Shown: positions 35,721 to 45,419 of the stretch, in pieces
Numbering within the stretch: the first letter of the stretch is position 1
Layout: each line of letters starts with the position of its first letter
DNA from: Photobacterium angustum
GTDB lineage: Bacteria; Pseudomonadota; Gammaproteobacteria; Enterobacterales; Vibrionaceae
Length of the DNA: 64,000 nucleotides
Direction of reading: 5' to 3'
NCBI RefSeq assembly: GCF_003026365.1
Contig: NZ_PYOM01000004.1
Coordinates: 124,001-188,000 of the forward strand
Program-made: the position numbers and the translations under genes
Notes under the pieces: generated by a model
What the model saw: only the letters and a program-made list of their open reading frames with translations
Database searches by the model: none
What the model was told of the DNA's origin: nothing

Positions 35721-36615
35721 ATCATTGGTCAATACCCTTTGTCTATCTCTTCTTTTAGCTTCAAGTTTCACTCTTGAAGCCAAGGCATTACGTTCACCAG
35801 TCCAAACAGGTGATGACGTCATCGTCGCCAAAGGAGATATACCAACACCGGACAAATATAAACCAGCCACGGAAGCCTTTATCGTTTATGCTACTGACAA
35901 TATTGAACAAATCATTGAGTTACTTAACCATTTAAAAGAGTCTTTAGCGGAAAATAATCTCGAAGATGCCCAAGGTTATTACATACAAGCACATCAACAT
36001 TACGAAATGATACGCCCTGTTGTAGACCTATTTGGAAATACAGATCGTATTATTAATTCGCGTGCAGATTATTTTTTACAAGGTGTTGATGACTATCGTT
36101 TTAAAGGCTTTCATCTCGTTGAGTATATGCTATTCAAAGCTAAAAATAAGTCAGCAGCATCTGACGCTGTGGATGAATTAGTCATGTATGTCAAAGATCT
36201 CAAACAACGTGTTGAGCAAGAACATATTGAGATCCCAAAGTTAGTTCAATCATCTGCCGACTATATTGAAATGATCATCGAAGTAAAACTCAATGGGCAA
36301 GAAAATATATACAGTCATTCAGATCTCGCAGATATTGCAGCAAACATGGCAGGGTCAGAAAAAATTGTTGAAGAGCTTAAACCATTTCTTTCGCCTGAAA
36401 CGTTAAAGCCAATACTTAAAAACTACCAGCAGATCGATCAGCTTATTGGTCACTACGTAACAGATCAAGGTAGTTTTAAGCCATATGGCCAACTAACCAA
36501 CCATGATAAGAAGAAGCTTTATTCGCTGTTATCAGATCAAGCTTATTTACTGGCAACATTAAGATCTACCTTAAACGTAGATGTTTACTACAAATATCAG
36601 GCGGAAACACCATGA
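35704..36615 (+). CDS. efeO: EfeO/EfeM-type imelysin (M75) periplasmic protein
   Basis: 303 residues with a Sec signal peptide (about 1-28) and an all-helical M75/imelysin domain. The conserved HxxE metal motif is His137-Leu-Val-Glu140 in FKGFHLVEYMLF. The cupredoxin domain that begins E. coli EfeO is absent and supplied by the gene at 34531, so this is the short EfeM form. It overlaps efeU by 17 bp and efeB by 4 bp. Role: periplasmic iron-binding partner of EfeU. Confidence 0.88.
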   Translation: MHNRTRSLVNTLCLSLLLASSFTLEAKALRSPVQTGDDVIVAKGDIPTPDKYKPATEAFIVYATDNIEQIIELLNHLKESLAENNLEDAQGYYIQAHQHYEMIRPVVDLFGNTDRIINSRADYFLQGVDDYRFKGFHLVEYMLFKAKNKSAASDAVDELVMYVKDLKQRVEQEHIEIPKLVQSSADYIEMIIEVKLNGQENIYSHSDLADIAANMAGSEKIVEELKPFLSPETLKPILKNYQQIDQLIGHYVTDQGSFKPYGQLTNHDKKKLYSLLSDQAYLLATLRSTLNVDVYYKYQAETP

Positions 36616-37874
36616 GCGATAAGAAAACACCATCAACATTTACACTCTCTCGCCGTCGTGTATTGAAAACACTTGCAGTAGGTAGCGCGGCACTTTCAAT
36701 GCCGACACTGGCAGCGAATGCATCAGAATCTTCTCATGATTACAGTAAAACGATTAACTTCAAAGGTGACCATCAAGCAGGAGTGATCACTAAGGAGCAA
36801 AAAGATGCCTCTTTTATTGCCTTTGATGTTACCTCTGAAACGCTAGACGGGCTCGAAACAGTACTAAAAATCCTAACGGAACGCATTGCTTATTTAACCC
36901 AAGATCATGTGTTACCAGCCAATACCGATGATAAGTTGCCTCCTCATGAATCTGGGATCTTGGGACGCGCACTCAAACCAGATTCCCTTACCATTACTGT
37001 CGCGTTAGGAGAATCATTATTTGACAAACGCTTTGGTCTTGCTCCCTTCAAACCCAAGCATCTACAAACAATGACAAGCTTTCCAAATGATCGATTAGAG
37101 CCTAATTGGTGTGGTGGAGATATCACACTGCAAATCTGTGCTGACAGCCCTGAAAGTGTCATTTATGCCGTTAGAGACATTATTCAACATACCAATAAGT
37201 ACCTTTCTCCACGATGGAAAATGGATGGCTTTCTCCCTTCACGAGACATAGATAATAAGTCCACAGCGATCAACTTATTTGGCTTTAAAGATGGAACAGG
37301 TAATGCGTCTGCTAGTGATGAAAAGCTCATGAACGAGCTCGTTTGGGTTACCGATACAGATAAAGAGCAATCATGGTGTGTAGGAGGCTCATACCAAGCC
37401 ATACGTTTGATCCGATTTAATCTTGAGTTTTGGGATAGAACGCCATTAGAAGATCAAGAAAATAATTTTGGTCGTCATAAGATCAGCGGTGCTCCGATAG
37501 GCATGAAGCACGAGCAAGACTCGCCAGAATTTGATAAAGATCCGCATGGTGATCGCATTTTATTTGATTCTCACATGCGCCGTGCTGAACCTCGAAATCC
37601 CGAACGCCATACAGCAAAGCTTAGAAGACGGAGCTACAGTTACTCATTAGGGCTCAGCAACACAGGGGCTCTGGATATGGGGTTAATCTTTGTTTCATAC
37701 CAAAAAAACTTAAAAACAGGCTTTATTGATACCCAAAAAAGACTTAATGGAGAGCCATTAGAACGATATATCAAACCTTTTGGTGGTGGTTATTATTTTG
37801 TATTACCAGGTCTAAACAATGATCAAAGCTATATAGGTGCCAACTTAATACAATTAGCTAAAAAACCGACATAA
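36612..37874 (+). CDS. efeB: Dyp-type haem peroxidase EfeB, Tat-exported
   Basis: 420 residues. A Tat signal (SRRRVLKTLAVGSAALSMP, residues about 12-30) is followed by the dye-decolourising peroxidase fold. The GxxDG motif is GFKDG at 224-228 with catalytic Asp227; the proximal haem His lies in ERHTAKLRRRSYSY. EfeB is exported folded, oxidises Fe(II) for EfeU and may release iron from haem. It is last in the operon, starting in an ATGA overlap with efeO. A perfect 15-bp hairpin without a T-run follows at 37888. Confidence 0.92.
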   Translation: MSDKKTPSTFTLSRRRVLKTLAVGSAALSMPTLAANASESSHDYSKTINFKGDHQAGVITKEQKDASFIAFDVTSETLDGLETVLKILTERIAYLTQDHVLPANTDDKLPPHESGILGRALKPDSLTITVALGESLFDKRFGLAPFKPKHLQTMTSFPNDRLEPNWCGGDITLQICADSPESVIYAVRDIIQHTNKYLSPRWKMDGFLPSRDIDNKSTAINLFGFKDGTGNASASDEKLMNELVWVTDTDKEQSWCVGGSYQAIRLIRFNLEFWDRTPLEDQENNFGRHKISGAPIGMKHEQDSPEFDKDPHGDRILFDSHMRRAEPRNPERHTAKLRRRSYSYSLGLSNTGALDMGLIFVSYQKNLKTGFIDTQKRLNGEPLERYIKPFGGGYYFVLPGLNNDQSYIGANLIQLAKKPT

Positions 37875-37887
37875 CCCCCAAGTCCAC

Positions 37888-37925
37888 CATGCTGTAGATA
37901 TAAATAGCGTTATATCTACAGCATG
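37888..37925 (+). terminator. Hairpin after efeB
   Basis: Perfect 15-bp stem CATGCTGTAGATATA (37888-37902) / TATATCTACAGCATG (37911-37925), 8-nt loop, 13 bp after the efeB stop. No T-run follows, so termination may be factor-dependent with the hairpin protecting the 3' end. Confidence 0.5.
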
Positions 37926-38159
37926 ATCGTTACCTGCATCTCTTTATACCGCTTATATTGAACTTGTTTAATCTCTATTTGCTTAAAACATCGCGTGACA
38001 CTTTTTGAGATCTTTAGCGTAAAAAACAACAAAGCAACGCAAACGGTTGCTATTAATTGCATTAAATCGTGCTCAAATCACATTAATTTATAAATAGAAG
38101 GTTACTATGCAGCACGGCAATTCCCCGCCGTTATTTCTATCAATAATATGGATGATTGA

Positions 38160-39539
38160 ATGAAACTAATTAAAACTCTTGCTGCTGTTGCGATTTCATC
38201 TGCTTTATTAACAGGCTGTGTATTTGAAAGCGATAACGATGTGATCCCAGTAAGCGAGGTCTCCGTTGCGACCTTTAACCTTTCATTTGACCGCTTTACG
38301 TTTGAACAACTTGTCGATGAGATGCAAACAACACCTTCAGTACAACAAGCATTAGTCGATGGTTTTATTGTCAATACGCTAAGTGCTGATGACAAAGCAA
38401 AAGCACAAAAGATCATTCAAATCAGAAACGTTGCAGCCATTATTCAAAGCCAGCGTCCTAATATTATTTTACTGGCAGAATACAATAACGACGGTACTGG
38501 TGATGATCTTACCGCTTTAAATGGATTCCAAGATAACTACTTAGCGGTAGGACAAAGCCTTAATAGCATTGATGGCGGCGATACATTATCTCCAATTCAC
38601 TACCCGTTTAGCCAAAGTTATGCCACGAACACTGGTTTAATGAGCGGCTTAGATCTTAATAACGACGGTAAAGTAAATAGCGGTCCAAATGATGCGTGGG
38701 GCTTTGGTCAATATCATGGTCAGTATGCGTTTGCGCTCATGTCTCAATTTAAAATTGATGATGCGAATACCCGTACATTCCAAACCTTTAAGTGGAAAGA
38801 TTTACCAACGGCAACGAACCCAACTATTACTAATTGCAACGATGATAAAAATAAAATTCCTGCAGGTATGAGTTGTGGTGATAACTGGTACACCGATGCT
38901 GAATGGAATCAAGTACGTTTATCATCGAAAAACCATGTTGATGCACCCGTTATCATTCCGACAGTATCAGGCGAGCAAGTGGTACACATTTTAATGTCGC
39001 ACCCAACGCCACCGGTATTTGACACTGTGACTGAAAACAATAAACAAAAAAACCGCGATGAAATTCAATTCTGGACAGATTACATTGATGGTGCAGAGTT
39101 TATTTATGATGACAAAGGCACAAAAGGCGGTTTAGCTGATAATGCCAAGTTTGTTATTGTGGGTGATCTTAATGCCGATCCTGAAGCGGGTGACGGTTTT
39201 ATCGAAACAATTGATACCCTATTAAAGCACCAGCGTGTGAATCAAGAAGCCACTAATGGCGCCTATGTTCCGACAAGCTTTGGTGCTGAATACTGCTTCC
39301 CAAGTGGTGAATGTCGCCAAGATAACCCACACCCAGAGCGCATAACCAGTACGTTTGGTTTACAAGTGGATCACGCTATCCCATCAAGTAATCTAAACAT
39401 TGTTGATTCTGGTGTTTACTGGCCAGCACCGAATGAAGCTGGATACTTGCTGATGAACGATGAACGCATTGGTAAAGGAAAAGGCAAAGATATTTCTTCC
39501 GACCACCGTATGGTGTGGCTAAAGGCAAGCTTTAACTAA
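38160..39539 (+). CDS. Lipoprotein of the endonuclease/exonuclease/phosphatase (EEP) family
   Basis: 459 residues. A signal peptide ends in lipobox LTGC (Cys20). EEP-fold motifs are present in order: VATFNLSFD (Asn), LLAEYNN (catalytic Glu), VGDLNADPEAG (Asp-x-Asn) and SSDHRMVWL (the terminal Asp-His pair). The enzyme acts outside the cytoplasm on a phosphodiester or phosphomonoester such as DNA, lipid or sugar phosphates; the exact substrate is open. It is monocistronic, with its own terminator, and lies downstream of a 285-bp gap after efeB. Confidence 0.8.
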   Translation: MKLIKTLAAVAISSALLTGCVFESDNDVIPVSEVSVATFNLSFDRFTFEQLVDEMQTTPSVQQALVDGFIVNTLSADDKAKAQKIIQIRNVAAIIQSQRPNIILLAEYNNDGTGDDLTALNGFQDNYLAVGQSLNSIDGGDTLSPIHYPFSQSYATNTGLMSGLDLNNDGKVNSGPNDAWGFGQYHGQYAFALMSQFKIDDANTRTFQTFKWKDLPTATNPTITNCNDDKNKIPAGMSCGDNWYTDAEWNQVRLSSKNHVDAPVIIPTVSGEQVVHILMSHPTPPVFDTVTENNKQKNRDEIQFWTDYIDGAEFIYDDKGTKGGLADNAKFVIVGDLNADPEAGDGFIETIDTLLKHQRVNQEATNGAYVPTSFGAEYCFPSGECRQDNPHPERITSTFGLQVDHAIPSSNLNIVDSGVYWPAPNEAGYLLMNDERIGKGKGKDISSDHRMVWLKASFN

Positions 39540-39555
39540 TTCGCCCTTTCATATA

Positions 39556-39584
39556 AAAAGCCGATCGTAAGATCGGCTTTTATT
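39556..39584 (+). terminator. Terminator after the EEP-family gene
   Basis: Stem AAAAGCCGATC (39556-39566) / GATCGGCTTTT (39571-39581) with a GTAA tetraloop and flanking A/T runs; effective on the + strand and probably on both. Confidence 0.92.
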
Positions 39585-39708
39585 GTCAACATGGATCTGA
39601 CAAGAAAAATTCACTATAAGAGATACCATCAATTGACGTCATTCACTATCACTTGATATCTAATACTTTTTTTCATCATTACAGTTTTAAACGGCAGGTA
39701 TCATCGTA

Positions 39709-40452
39709 TTACTGGCAGGTATAACCACCGTCAATTGGCACTAATGAACCTGTCATAAAACTATTATCATCAGATAGTAAATAACACGCTAGCTTAGCGA
39801 TTTCATCAGGTCGTGCGATACGCTTGATTGGCTGGGCTTCTTCCAACATATTCATGACTTCTTTACCACTTAGACCTGTTGCTGACATAAATGACCTTTT
39901 GGCCTTCTCAAGCAACGGTGTATCTATAGTCCCAGGACAGATACAGTTTATCTTTATATTAAATTCGGCATAGTCAATGGCGGTACTTTTAGTCAGTTGT
40001 GCAATTGCACCTTTTGTTAAACCATAAGCTGCACTTAATCCTTTACCTACAAAACTTTGATCAGACCCCATCAATAATATATTACCTTGACGTTGTTCTT
40101 TCATTAAGGGGATTACGGTTTTAAGTGTATAAAAAACACCTTTAATATTTACTGATATTACCTTGTCGAGTTCTTCTAAAGACGTTTGCTCAATGTTAGA
40201 TACTAAGTGGACCCCAGCATTAGCAAATAAAGCATCAATCTTTTTTTCTTTCAGGTAAATATTATTAATTACTTTTTGTAGCTTTTCATAATCAGTGATA
40301 TCACAGTGAATAAAATGGCTATTATTTGAATCAGGCGTATTAATATCAATATTATAAACAATTGCTCCACGATCTATTAAGAGCTCAACCGTAGATTTTC
40401 CAATGCCTGTTGAGCCGCCTGTCACTATGGCCACTTTATTCAAGAACTGCAT
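39709..40452 (-). CDS. Short-chain dehydrogenase/reductase
   Basis: 247 residues, classical SDR: TGGSTGIGKST near residues 11-21, NAG in LFANAGVHL, the catalytic Tyr-x-x-x-Lys in AAYGLTKGAI and a C-terminal FMTGSLVPIDGGYTCQ. The Asp in NIDIN after the second strand suggests NAD(H) preference. No operon partner is adjacent, so the substrate (a sugar, steroid-like or small alcohol) cannot be named. The start is supported by AAGGA upstream. Confidence 0.85.
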   Translation of the reverse strand: MQFLNKVAIVTGGSTGIGKSTVELLIDRGAIVYNIDINTPDSNNSHFIHCDITDYEKLQKVINNIYLKEKKIDALFANAGVHLVSNIEQTSLEELDKVISVNIKGVFYTLKTVIPLMKEQRQGNILLMGSDQSFVGKGLSAAYGLTKGAIAQLTKSTAIDYAEFNIKINCICPGTIDTPLLEKAKRSFMSATGLSGKEVMNMLEEAQPIKRIARPDEIAKLACYLLSDDNSFMTGSLVPIDGGYTCQ

Positions 40453-40931
40453 TATTGATTTATCCTTCTATCCGTAAATTAAAGAGTTAAAGCCTTTACG
40501 AAAAAGTGAGAAAACGCACTTTATCTAAATGAAATGAAAGCTTCACTATCTAGCATTAAGCCATCAAATGCATATTACTCCTGTAAAGACTTTCAATTTT
40601 TAAGGAAGTGTAAAATCTTGCAACTTTGTTTTCTTTTTAGACTCCTAACACGAGAGTAAGAAGCGAAACCTTAACAAATACAGAAGGTATCTCCTATTCA
40701 GTAAAAACTTAACTTTTATCATAAAATAATAACATATTAAAAAATTGCCATTTATACTTAACACACTTATTTCGGGATAAAATAGATTCTGTATCAGACA
40801 AATAAATCCAATAACTTATTTAAAAAAATTTAATATTTATGTTTTCATTTTTAGAGTAAAAACAAACTAACATTATTAAAATTATCTATTATATTAAATG
40901 ATAATCGCTTTAAGTTAATGAGGAAAAAGCT
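40453..40931. other. 479-bp AT-rich intergenic region
   Basis: Lies between divergent genes and must hold both promoters. A half Fur-like stretch (AAATGATAATCGC, about 40896-40908) precedes the small membrane protein gene. Nothing else recognisable. Confidence 0.35.
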
Positions 40932-41108
40932 ATGAGTAACGATGAATTACTTCCACTCTATGTTGTTATTTCTTTAGTGTTATTCCTATTTTTCATCATC
41001 TTTTTATACATTCAACTTTCTATTAAAGCGAAAAAAGACGGCGTGATTGGAGACTGTTGTGTAAATCAGAAAAAAGATGAGGCTGCTAGTAAGTCAGAAC
41101 GGAACTAA
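40932..41108 (+). CDS. 58-residue single-pass membrane protein with a Cys-Cys motif
   Basis: Small gene with a good ribosome site (TGAGGAAAAAG, ending just before the ATG). The protein begins MSNDELLPLYVVISLVLF, has one strongly hydrophobic helix (about 8-30) and a short basic-acidic cytosolic tail containing GDCCVNQKKDE. I do not recognise a family. It lies 165 bp upstream of the MOSC/ferredoxin-reductase gene on the same strand and may be co-transcribed. The adjacent cysteines hint at metal or redox involvement, but this is a guess. Confidence 0.6.
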   Translation: MSNDELLPLYVVISLVLFLFFIIFLYIQLSIKAKKDGVIGDCCVNQKKDEAASKSERN

Positions 41109-41273
41109 AAAGAGGACAGGCTATCTGTTTTCTTATTTACAATACTGTCATTTTCACTCAATTAATACCTAAAAGCAGCCGATTTAAAAGCAATCACATA
41201 CACGCTGACATTTTACTAACATTTTCACCCTATTGTTCATCAAACAAATGTCGTTTTCTTTTTAGGGTGCCCA

Positions 41274-43085
41274 GTGAATAAAGTACTTTCCCAGATCAAT
41301 ATCTTTCCCATCAAATCCACTCAGAAAATCTCTCTATCTCAGGCTTATGTTAAATCAGCGGGTATTGATCTTGATCGACGCTTTATGATTGCACTCACTG
41401 ACGGTTCGATGATCACCTCTCGTCGTTATCCCCAGCTACTGCTTATCAGTACAACTATTGAGTCTAACGGTTTACTTTTTAATTACCCAAATAAACCGCC
41501 ACTCTCTTTGAGCTTTGAACAATTAGCACTTATGACGACTTCCACTGCTGTATGGAATGATAATTGCGAAGCTTACACAACATCGAGTGATGCAGACCTA
41601 TGGGTCAGTGAAATTATTGGGCAACCAGCACAACTGCTTTATAACGGTGTCGAAAGCCAGCGTATAGGAGGCAAAGCACAAGTTAAAGTCAGTTTTGCTG
41701 ATAACTTTCCAGTTATGATTGTCTCTGAAGCATCACTAAATGCGCTGAATGATCGTGCTCAGGAAGTCCATTCGATGGATAAGTTTCGTGCCAACTTAGT
41801 CGTTTCTGGAGTTAATGCATTTGCTGAAGATAGTTGGAAAAGAATACGTATTGGTGAAGTAGAACTTGAAATTAAGGCTCCTTGTAGCCGCTGTGTATTA
41901 GTAAACTATGATCCTAGTACCGCAAAAAAAGCAGATAATAATGAACCCCTTGCAACACTCATGACCTTTCGTACAGATAAAGTCATTCCAACTAACGTGA
42001 ACTTTGGCATGAATGCCATCGTGGTAAAAGAAGGCATTGTTCGTCAAGGGGATCAGGTTGAAGTGTTAGAGCACCGTACTCCAGAAACATACCCAGACCA
42101 ACGTGTTGCCCTGACCTGCGTTAAGCGTGAAATCATTGCAAAAGATTTTGTTTCTTTTTCTTTTAAAGCACAAAAAGACACAGCTTTAGCACCATACTTA
42201 CCAGGACAGTACCTTCCTATTCGTATTGCGATTAACGGTAATATCGTTGAACGTTGTTATACGCTGTCTTCATCACCACTAGAGCAAGAATACACTATTT
42301 CAGTTAAACGAATTGAGCAAGGAACTGTGTCAAACTGGCTTCACGATAACTTACAAGTCGGTGATACGATATGGAGTGAAAAACCATCAGGTCAGTTTTA
42401 CCTCGAGCCACATAAACATCAAAACACCTTGCTGCTCTCTGCTGGTAGTGGCGTTACACCTATGATGTCGATGCTACGCAGCTTAATTTCTGAGAAAAAT
42501 ACTCAGGGACTAACTTTTTATCATTACTGTAAAACACAAACAGACATTCCTTTTGCTGCTGAGCTTGCTGAAATACAACGAAACCACCCAGAAATTAGTA
42601 TTCATATCTGTTTAACTCAAGATAATGATACATCACATGCTTATCATGGACGTATTTGCTCAGAGCACTTTGCGAACATTGACATACAAGATAACTACCA
42701 TGCTTATGTATGCGGCAGCAGTGGTTTTAACCAAATAGCGCAAGAGTTATTAAGAAACCAAGGCTTACCGACCGATCGCTTTCATCAAGAGCTATTTAAT
42801 AAAGTATTGACCAAGCCAGAACAAGAACAATCACTTAACATCCAATATAAGCAGCAACAATTTACAGGTAACAACCAAGCTAGCTTGTTAGATCAAATTG
42901 AAGCGGCAGAGCTACCAATAAAAAGTGGTTGTCGTGCAGGTTTATGTGGACGCTGTAAAGTAAAAGTGGCTGAAGGGAATGTATTACAACAAGACAGCGC
43001 AGCATTGAGTGAAGAAGAAAAACAACAAGGTGTAGTACTAGCCTGTTGTTCAATCCCAACATCAAATATCACGATTGAGCAATAA
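41274..43085 (+). CDS. MOSC-domain protein fused to a flavin/2Fe-2S reductase
   Basis: 603 residues. Residues 1-270 are a YcbX-like MOSC protein (N-terminal barrel LSQINIFPIKSTQKISLSQA, then APCSRCVLVNYDP with the molybdenum-cofactor-type Cys). About 280-500 is a ferredoxin-NADP reductase module: FAD motif RCYTLSSSP and NAD motif LLSAGSGVTPMMSML. About 515-603 is a plant-type [2Fe-2S] domain with SGCRAGLCGRCKV and a later Cys in LACCS. E. coli YcbX reduces N-hydroxylated bases but needs a separate reductase; here the electron supply is fused. The start is GTG at 41274 with AGGGTG upstream. It resembles proteins annotated in vibrios as hybrid-cluster NAD(P)-dependent oxidoreductases. Confidence 0.85.
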   Translation: MNKVLSQINIFPIKSTQKISLSQAYVKSAGIDLDRRFMIALTDGSMITSRRYPQLLLISTTIESNGLLFNYPNKPPLSLSFEQLALMTTSTAVWNDNCEAYTTSSDADLWVSEIIGQPAQLLYNGVESQRIGGKAQVKVSFADNFPVMIVSEASLNALNDRAQEVHSMDKFRANLVVSGVNAFAEDSWKRIRIGEVELEIKAPCSRCVLVNYDPSTAKKADNNEPLATLMTFRTDKVIPTNVNFGMNAIVVKEGIVRQGDQVEVLEHRTPETYPDQRVALTCVKREIIAKDFVSFSFKAQKDTALAPYLPGQYLPIRIAINGNIVERCYTLSSSPLEQEYTISVKRIEQGTVSNWLHDNLQVGDTIWSEKPSGQFYLEPHKHQNTLLLSAGSGVTPMMSMLRSLISEKNTQGLTFYHYCKTQTDIPFAAELAEIQRNHPEISIHICLTQDNDTSHAYHGRICSEHFANIDIQDNYHAYVCGSSGFNQIAQELLRNQGLPTDRFHQELFNKVLTKPEQEQSLNIQYKQQQFTGNNQASLLDQIEAAELPIKSGCRAGLCGRCKVKVAEGNVLQQDSAALSEEEKQQGVVLACCSIPTSNITIEQ

Positions 43086-43092
43086 ATAAGTC

Positions 43093-43131
43093 ACCGTGAT
43101 AGTTACTCATTAAAACGATAACTATCACGGT
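43093..43131. terminator. Hairpin between the MOSC-reductase and chbG-type genes
   Basis: Perfect 13-bp stem ACCGTGATAGTTA (43093-43105) / TAACTATCACGGT (43119-43131), 13-nt loop, between convergent genes. No T-run, so a bidirectional but factor-assisted terminator is most likely. Confidence 0.55.
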
Positions 43132-43157
43132 ACTCAACATCGCTCATCACTTATTAA

Positions 43158-43931
43158 CTATAATGCGGAGAAATTCGTCGGCGTGATCTTATGCTGTTTT
43201 AACCATAGCTTAAATTGAGGATCGGTTAGAATTTGTAACTCTTCAAAGCGCTTATCACTATAACTTGATAATGATTGTAATAGTGGATCGTCGGCTAAAC
43301 CAGGATGACACATAAATTCGACGCATGTATGAGTAAACTGTGCCTGGTATTCAAGTAAATAACCTTTTAACCTTGATAGCGACACCCCCTCATCAAAAAA
43401 GCCCATATCAAAGATATCTGGTGTTGCGACCGTTAAATCCCTCATTCCTTCCGTCATCACATCAACACGTCTTGCTGGCAAACCGATATCATTTAAAAAA
43501 CGAATAAAGGCATGTTTAATCGATGGGATAGTTGCTGCAAAATGGTGAGTATCAATATGGCTAGGTTCTAAACCTAAAGCCAACGCACAAGCATATTGTG
43601 CATGCATTTCTTGATAAGCTTGCTCTTGATCTATCTCTGATAACTGGCGAGAGAACAGTTCAGGCTTTTTAAGAAAATAGCCATTGTTATCAACTAAACT
43701 CCTTACCTTTTCAGGTTCGAGCACAGGTTTACCCGACGTTAATGTAATATGTAATCCAACATCGGCATCGCCACATTCACCTTTTTTCATTCTGGTAATG
43801 GCATCTAACGTCCCCGGTTGATTCACCATTAATGTTGTTGATTGCACAATGCCAGCCTGTAAACACTGAATTATCGCTTGGTTAACCCCCTCTGTTAACC
43901 CAAAATCATCGGCATTCATTATTAATTTCAT
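43158..43931 (-). CDS. chbG: ChbG/YdjC-type carbohydrate deacetylase
   Basis: 257 residues. Family motifs: MNADDFGLTEGVNQAI at the N-terminus (metal-binding Asp pair), GLHITLTSGKPV, and DTHHFAATIP with the second metal histidines. ChbG removes one acetyl group from chitobiose or chitotriose (6-phosphate) before hydrolysis. It follows the GH4 gene by 41 bp on the same strand, so the two form a small chitin-sugar operon. No PTS transporter is adjacent. Confidence 0.85.
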   Translation of the reverse strand: MKLIMNADDFGLTEGVNQAIIQCLQAGIVQSTTLMVNQPGTLDAITRMKKGECGDADVGLHITLTSGKPVLEPEKVRSLVDNNGYFLKKPELFSRQLSEIDQEQAYQEMHAQYACALALGLEPSHIDTHHFAATIPSIKHAFIRFLNDIGLPARRVDVMTEGMRDLTVATPDIFDMGFFDEGVSLSRLKGYLLEYQAQFTHTCVEFMCHPGLADDPLLQSLSSYSDKRFEELQILTDPQFKLWLKQHKITPTNFSAL

Positions 43932-43972
43932 TTACCAATCCTCTACAGAGACTTAAACAATATGACTAACGA

Positions 43973-45298
43973 TTAATGCAGATGAGAAAACTGAGGCATA
44001 TATGCTCGATTCGCTTCAATCGTTTCAGCTAATGCCTGCTCTAGTACATGTCCTGTTGGTACGATAGGGTTTAAAATCAATCCGCGAATAGCCGCATTCA
44101 TATCCCCTTCGACTGCTGCTTTTACCGTTAAGGTCTCAAACTCTTTCATTAATTGAATTAAGCGCAGAGTATCGGTCGGCAGAGGCGCAACATTAAAAGG
44201 AATAGGGCCAGCACTGGTGATCATCGCACTCACTTCAACAGCACAGTCATCAGGAAGACCTGAAATTGCCCCATTATTACGAGTATTAACATGCATAACT
44301 GAACGCTTGTCATTATGAATAGCATTCATTAATTCACACGCAGCTTCTGAATAATATTGACCACCACGTTGTTCTAACTCTTTGGGTTTTACATCAAGGT
44401 GAGGATCGCGATAAATATCAAATAATTTCTTCTCTATCGATTTTACAACTTCAGCACGGCAACCTTGATCTTGGTGTTGCAACTCTTTCACTTCTTCATC
44501 CAACATATCTTGGCTTTGATAATAGTAACGAAGATAAGCACAAGGGATCATACCTAGCGAGCGAACCAAATTTTCAGGCCAAGCGAACGGCGGAATATTC
44601 TGTGGCACCATACTGTCGTTCCCCGCTAATACAGCCTCTAGTACTTCAGAAAGTTTATCTTGCCCTTGATGTAATATTTGAGTAGCCCAAACGAGGTGAT
44701 TCAAACCTGCAATTTGGATCATTAAATCTTGTTCTTTACAGCCTAAGATTGCTGCCGCCCCTTTTTGCATCGTTACAGGCACATTACATAGTCCTACCGT
44801 TTTAACATTCGTGTGCTTCAAAATAGCCTCTGTCACCATACCCGATGGGTTAGTGAAATTTAAAAGCCACGCATCAGGACATAGTGCTTCAATGTCCCGA
44901 CAGATATCGAGAGCAATAGGGATAGTGCGACAAGCATTAGCAAAGCCACCAAGCCCATTGGTTTCTTGCCCAATCATACCGTATTTAAGAGCGATTTTTT
45001 CATCTCTTATCCGCCCTTCAAGTCCACCAGCTCGAAATTGAGAACAAATAAAGTCAGCATCTTTTAATGCTAATTGTCGATCCTGTGTTAGGTGAATTGT
45101 CATATCAACACCGGCACGATCTACCATTCTTTTCGCTAACGCTGCAATGATTTGCGCTTTTTCCCATCCATCTTCAATATCAACGAGCCATAAATCTGAA
45201 ATCTGCATTTCATCTTTACGGACTAATAAGCCTTCAATAAGTTCTGGGGTATAACTAGAGCCTGCACCAATCACAACAATTTTTAATGGCTTTTTCAT
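43973..45298 (-). CDS. GH4 6-phospho-beta-glycosidase (ChbF/LicH-like)
   Basis: 441 residues from the ATG at 45298, which has AGGAAAAGAG directly upstream; an in-frame ATG at 45316 would add six residues. GH4 hallmarks: NAD-binding VIGAGSSYTPELIEG at the N-terminus, GQETNGLGG, LNFTNPSGMVTEA and the metal-binding GLCNVP. These enzymes use NAD+ and Mn2+ and cleave by an oxidation-elimination route. With ChbG next to it, N-acetylglucosamine-containing disaccharide phosphates are likely substrates, though cellobiose 6-phosphate is possible. Divergent from a LysR gene that probably controls it. Confidence 0.87.
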   Translation of the reverse strand: MKKPLKIVVIGAGSSYTPELIEGLLVRKDEMQISDLWLVDIEDGWEKAQIIAALAKRMVDRAGVDMTIHLTQDRQLALKDADFICSQFRAGGLEGRIRDEKIALKYGMIGQETNGLGGFANACRTIPIALDICRDIEALCPDAWLLNFTNPSGMVTEAILKHTNVKTVGLCNVPVTMQKGAAAILGCKEQDLMIQIAGLNHLVWATQILHQGQDKLSEVLEAVLAGNDSMVPQNIPPFAWPENLVRSLGMIPCAYLRYYYQSQDMLDEEVKELQHQDQGCRAEVVKSIEKKLFDIYRDPHLDVKPKELEQRGGQYYSEAACELMNAIHNDKRSVMHVNTRNNGAISGLPDDCAVEVSAMITSAGPIPFNVAPLPTDTLRLIQLMKEFETLTVKAAVEGDMNAAIRGLILNPIVPTGHVLEQALAETIEANRAYMPQFSHLH

Positions 45299-45389
45299 TC
45301 TCTTTTCCTTTAGCAAAACATTACAGTTTAGATAAATTCATTAAAAACCGTTTCAACAGCCTTAACAAACGAAGACTTATCGCCTATAA

Positions 45390-45404
45390 ATGAGTTTTAC
45401 TCAT
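45390..45404. promoter_or_regulatory. LysR box between the GH4 gene and the LysR gene
   Basis: ATGAGTTTTACTCAT is a perfect 5-bp inverted repeat with the T-N11-A form typical of LysR-type binding sites, 16 bp upstream of the LysR start and 92 bp upstream of the divergent GH4 start. Confidence 0.6.
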
Positions 45405-45419
45405 GCATAAGGAGGTTGA

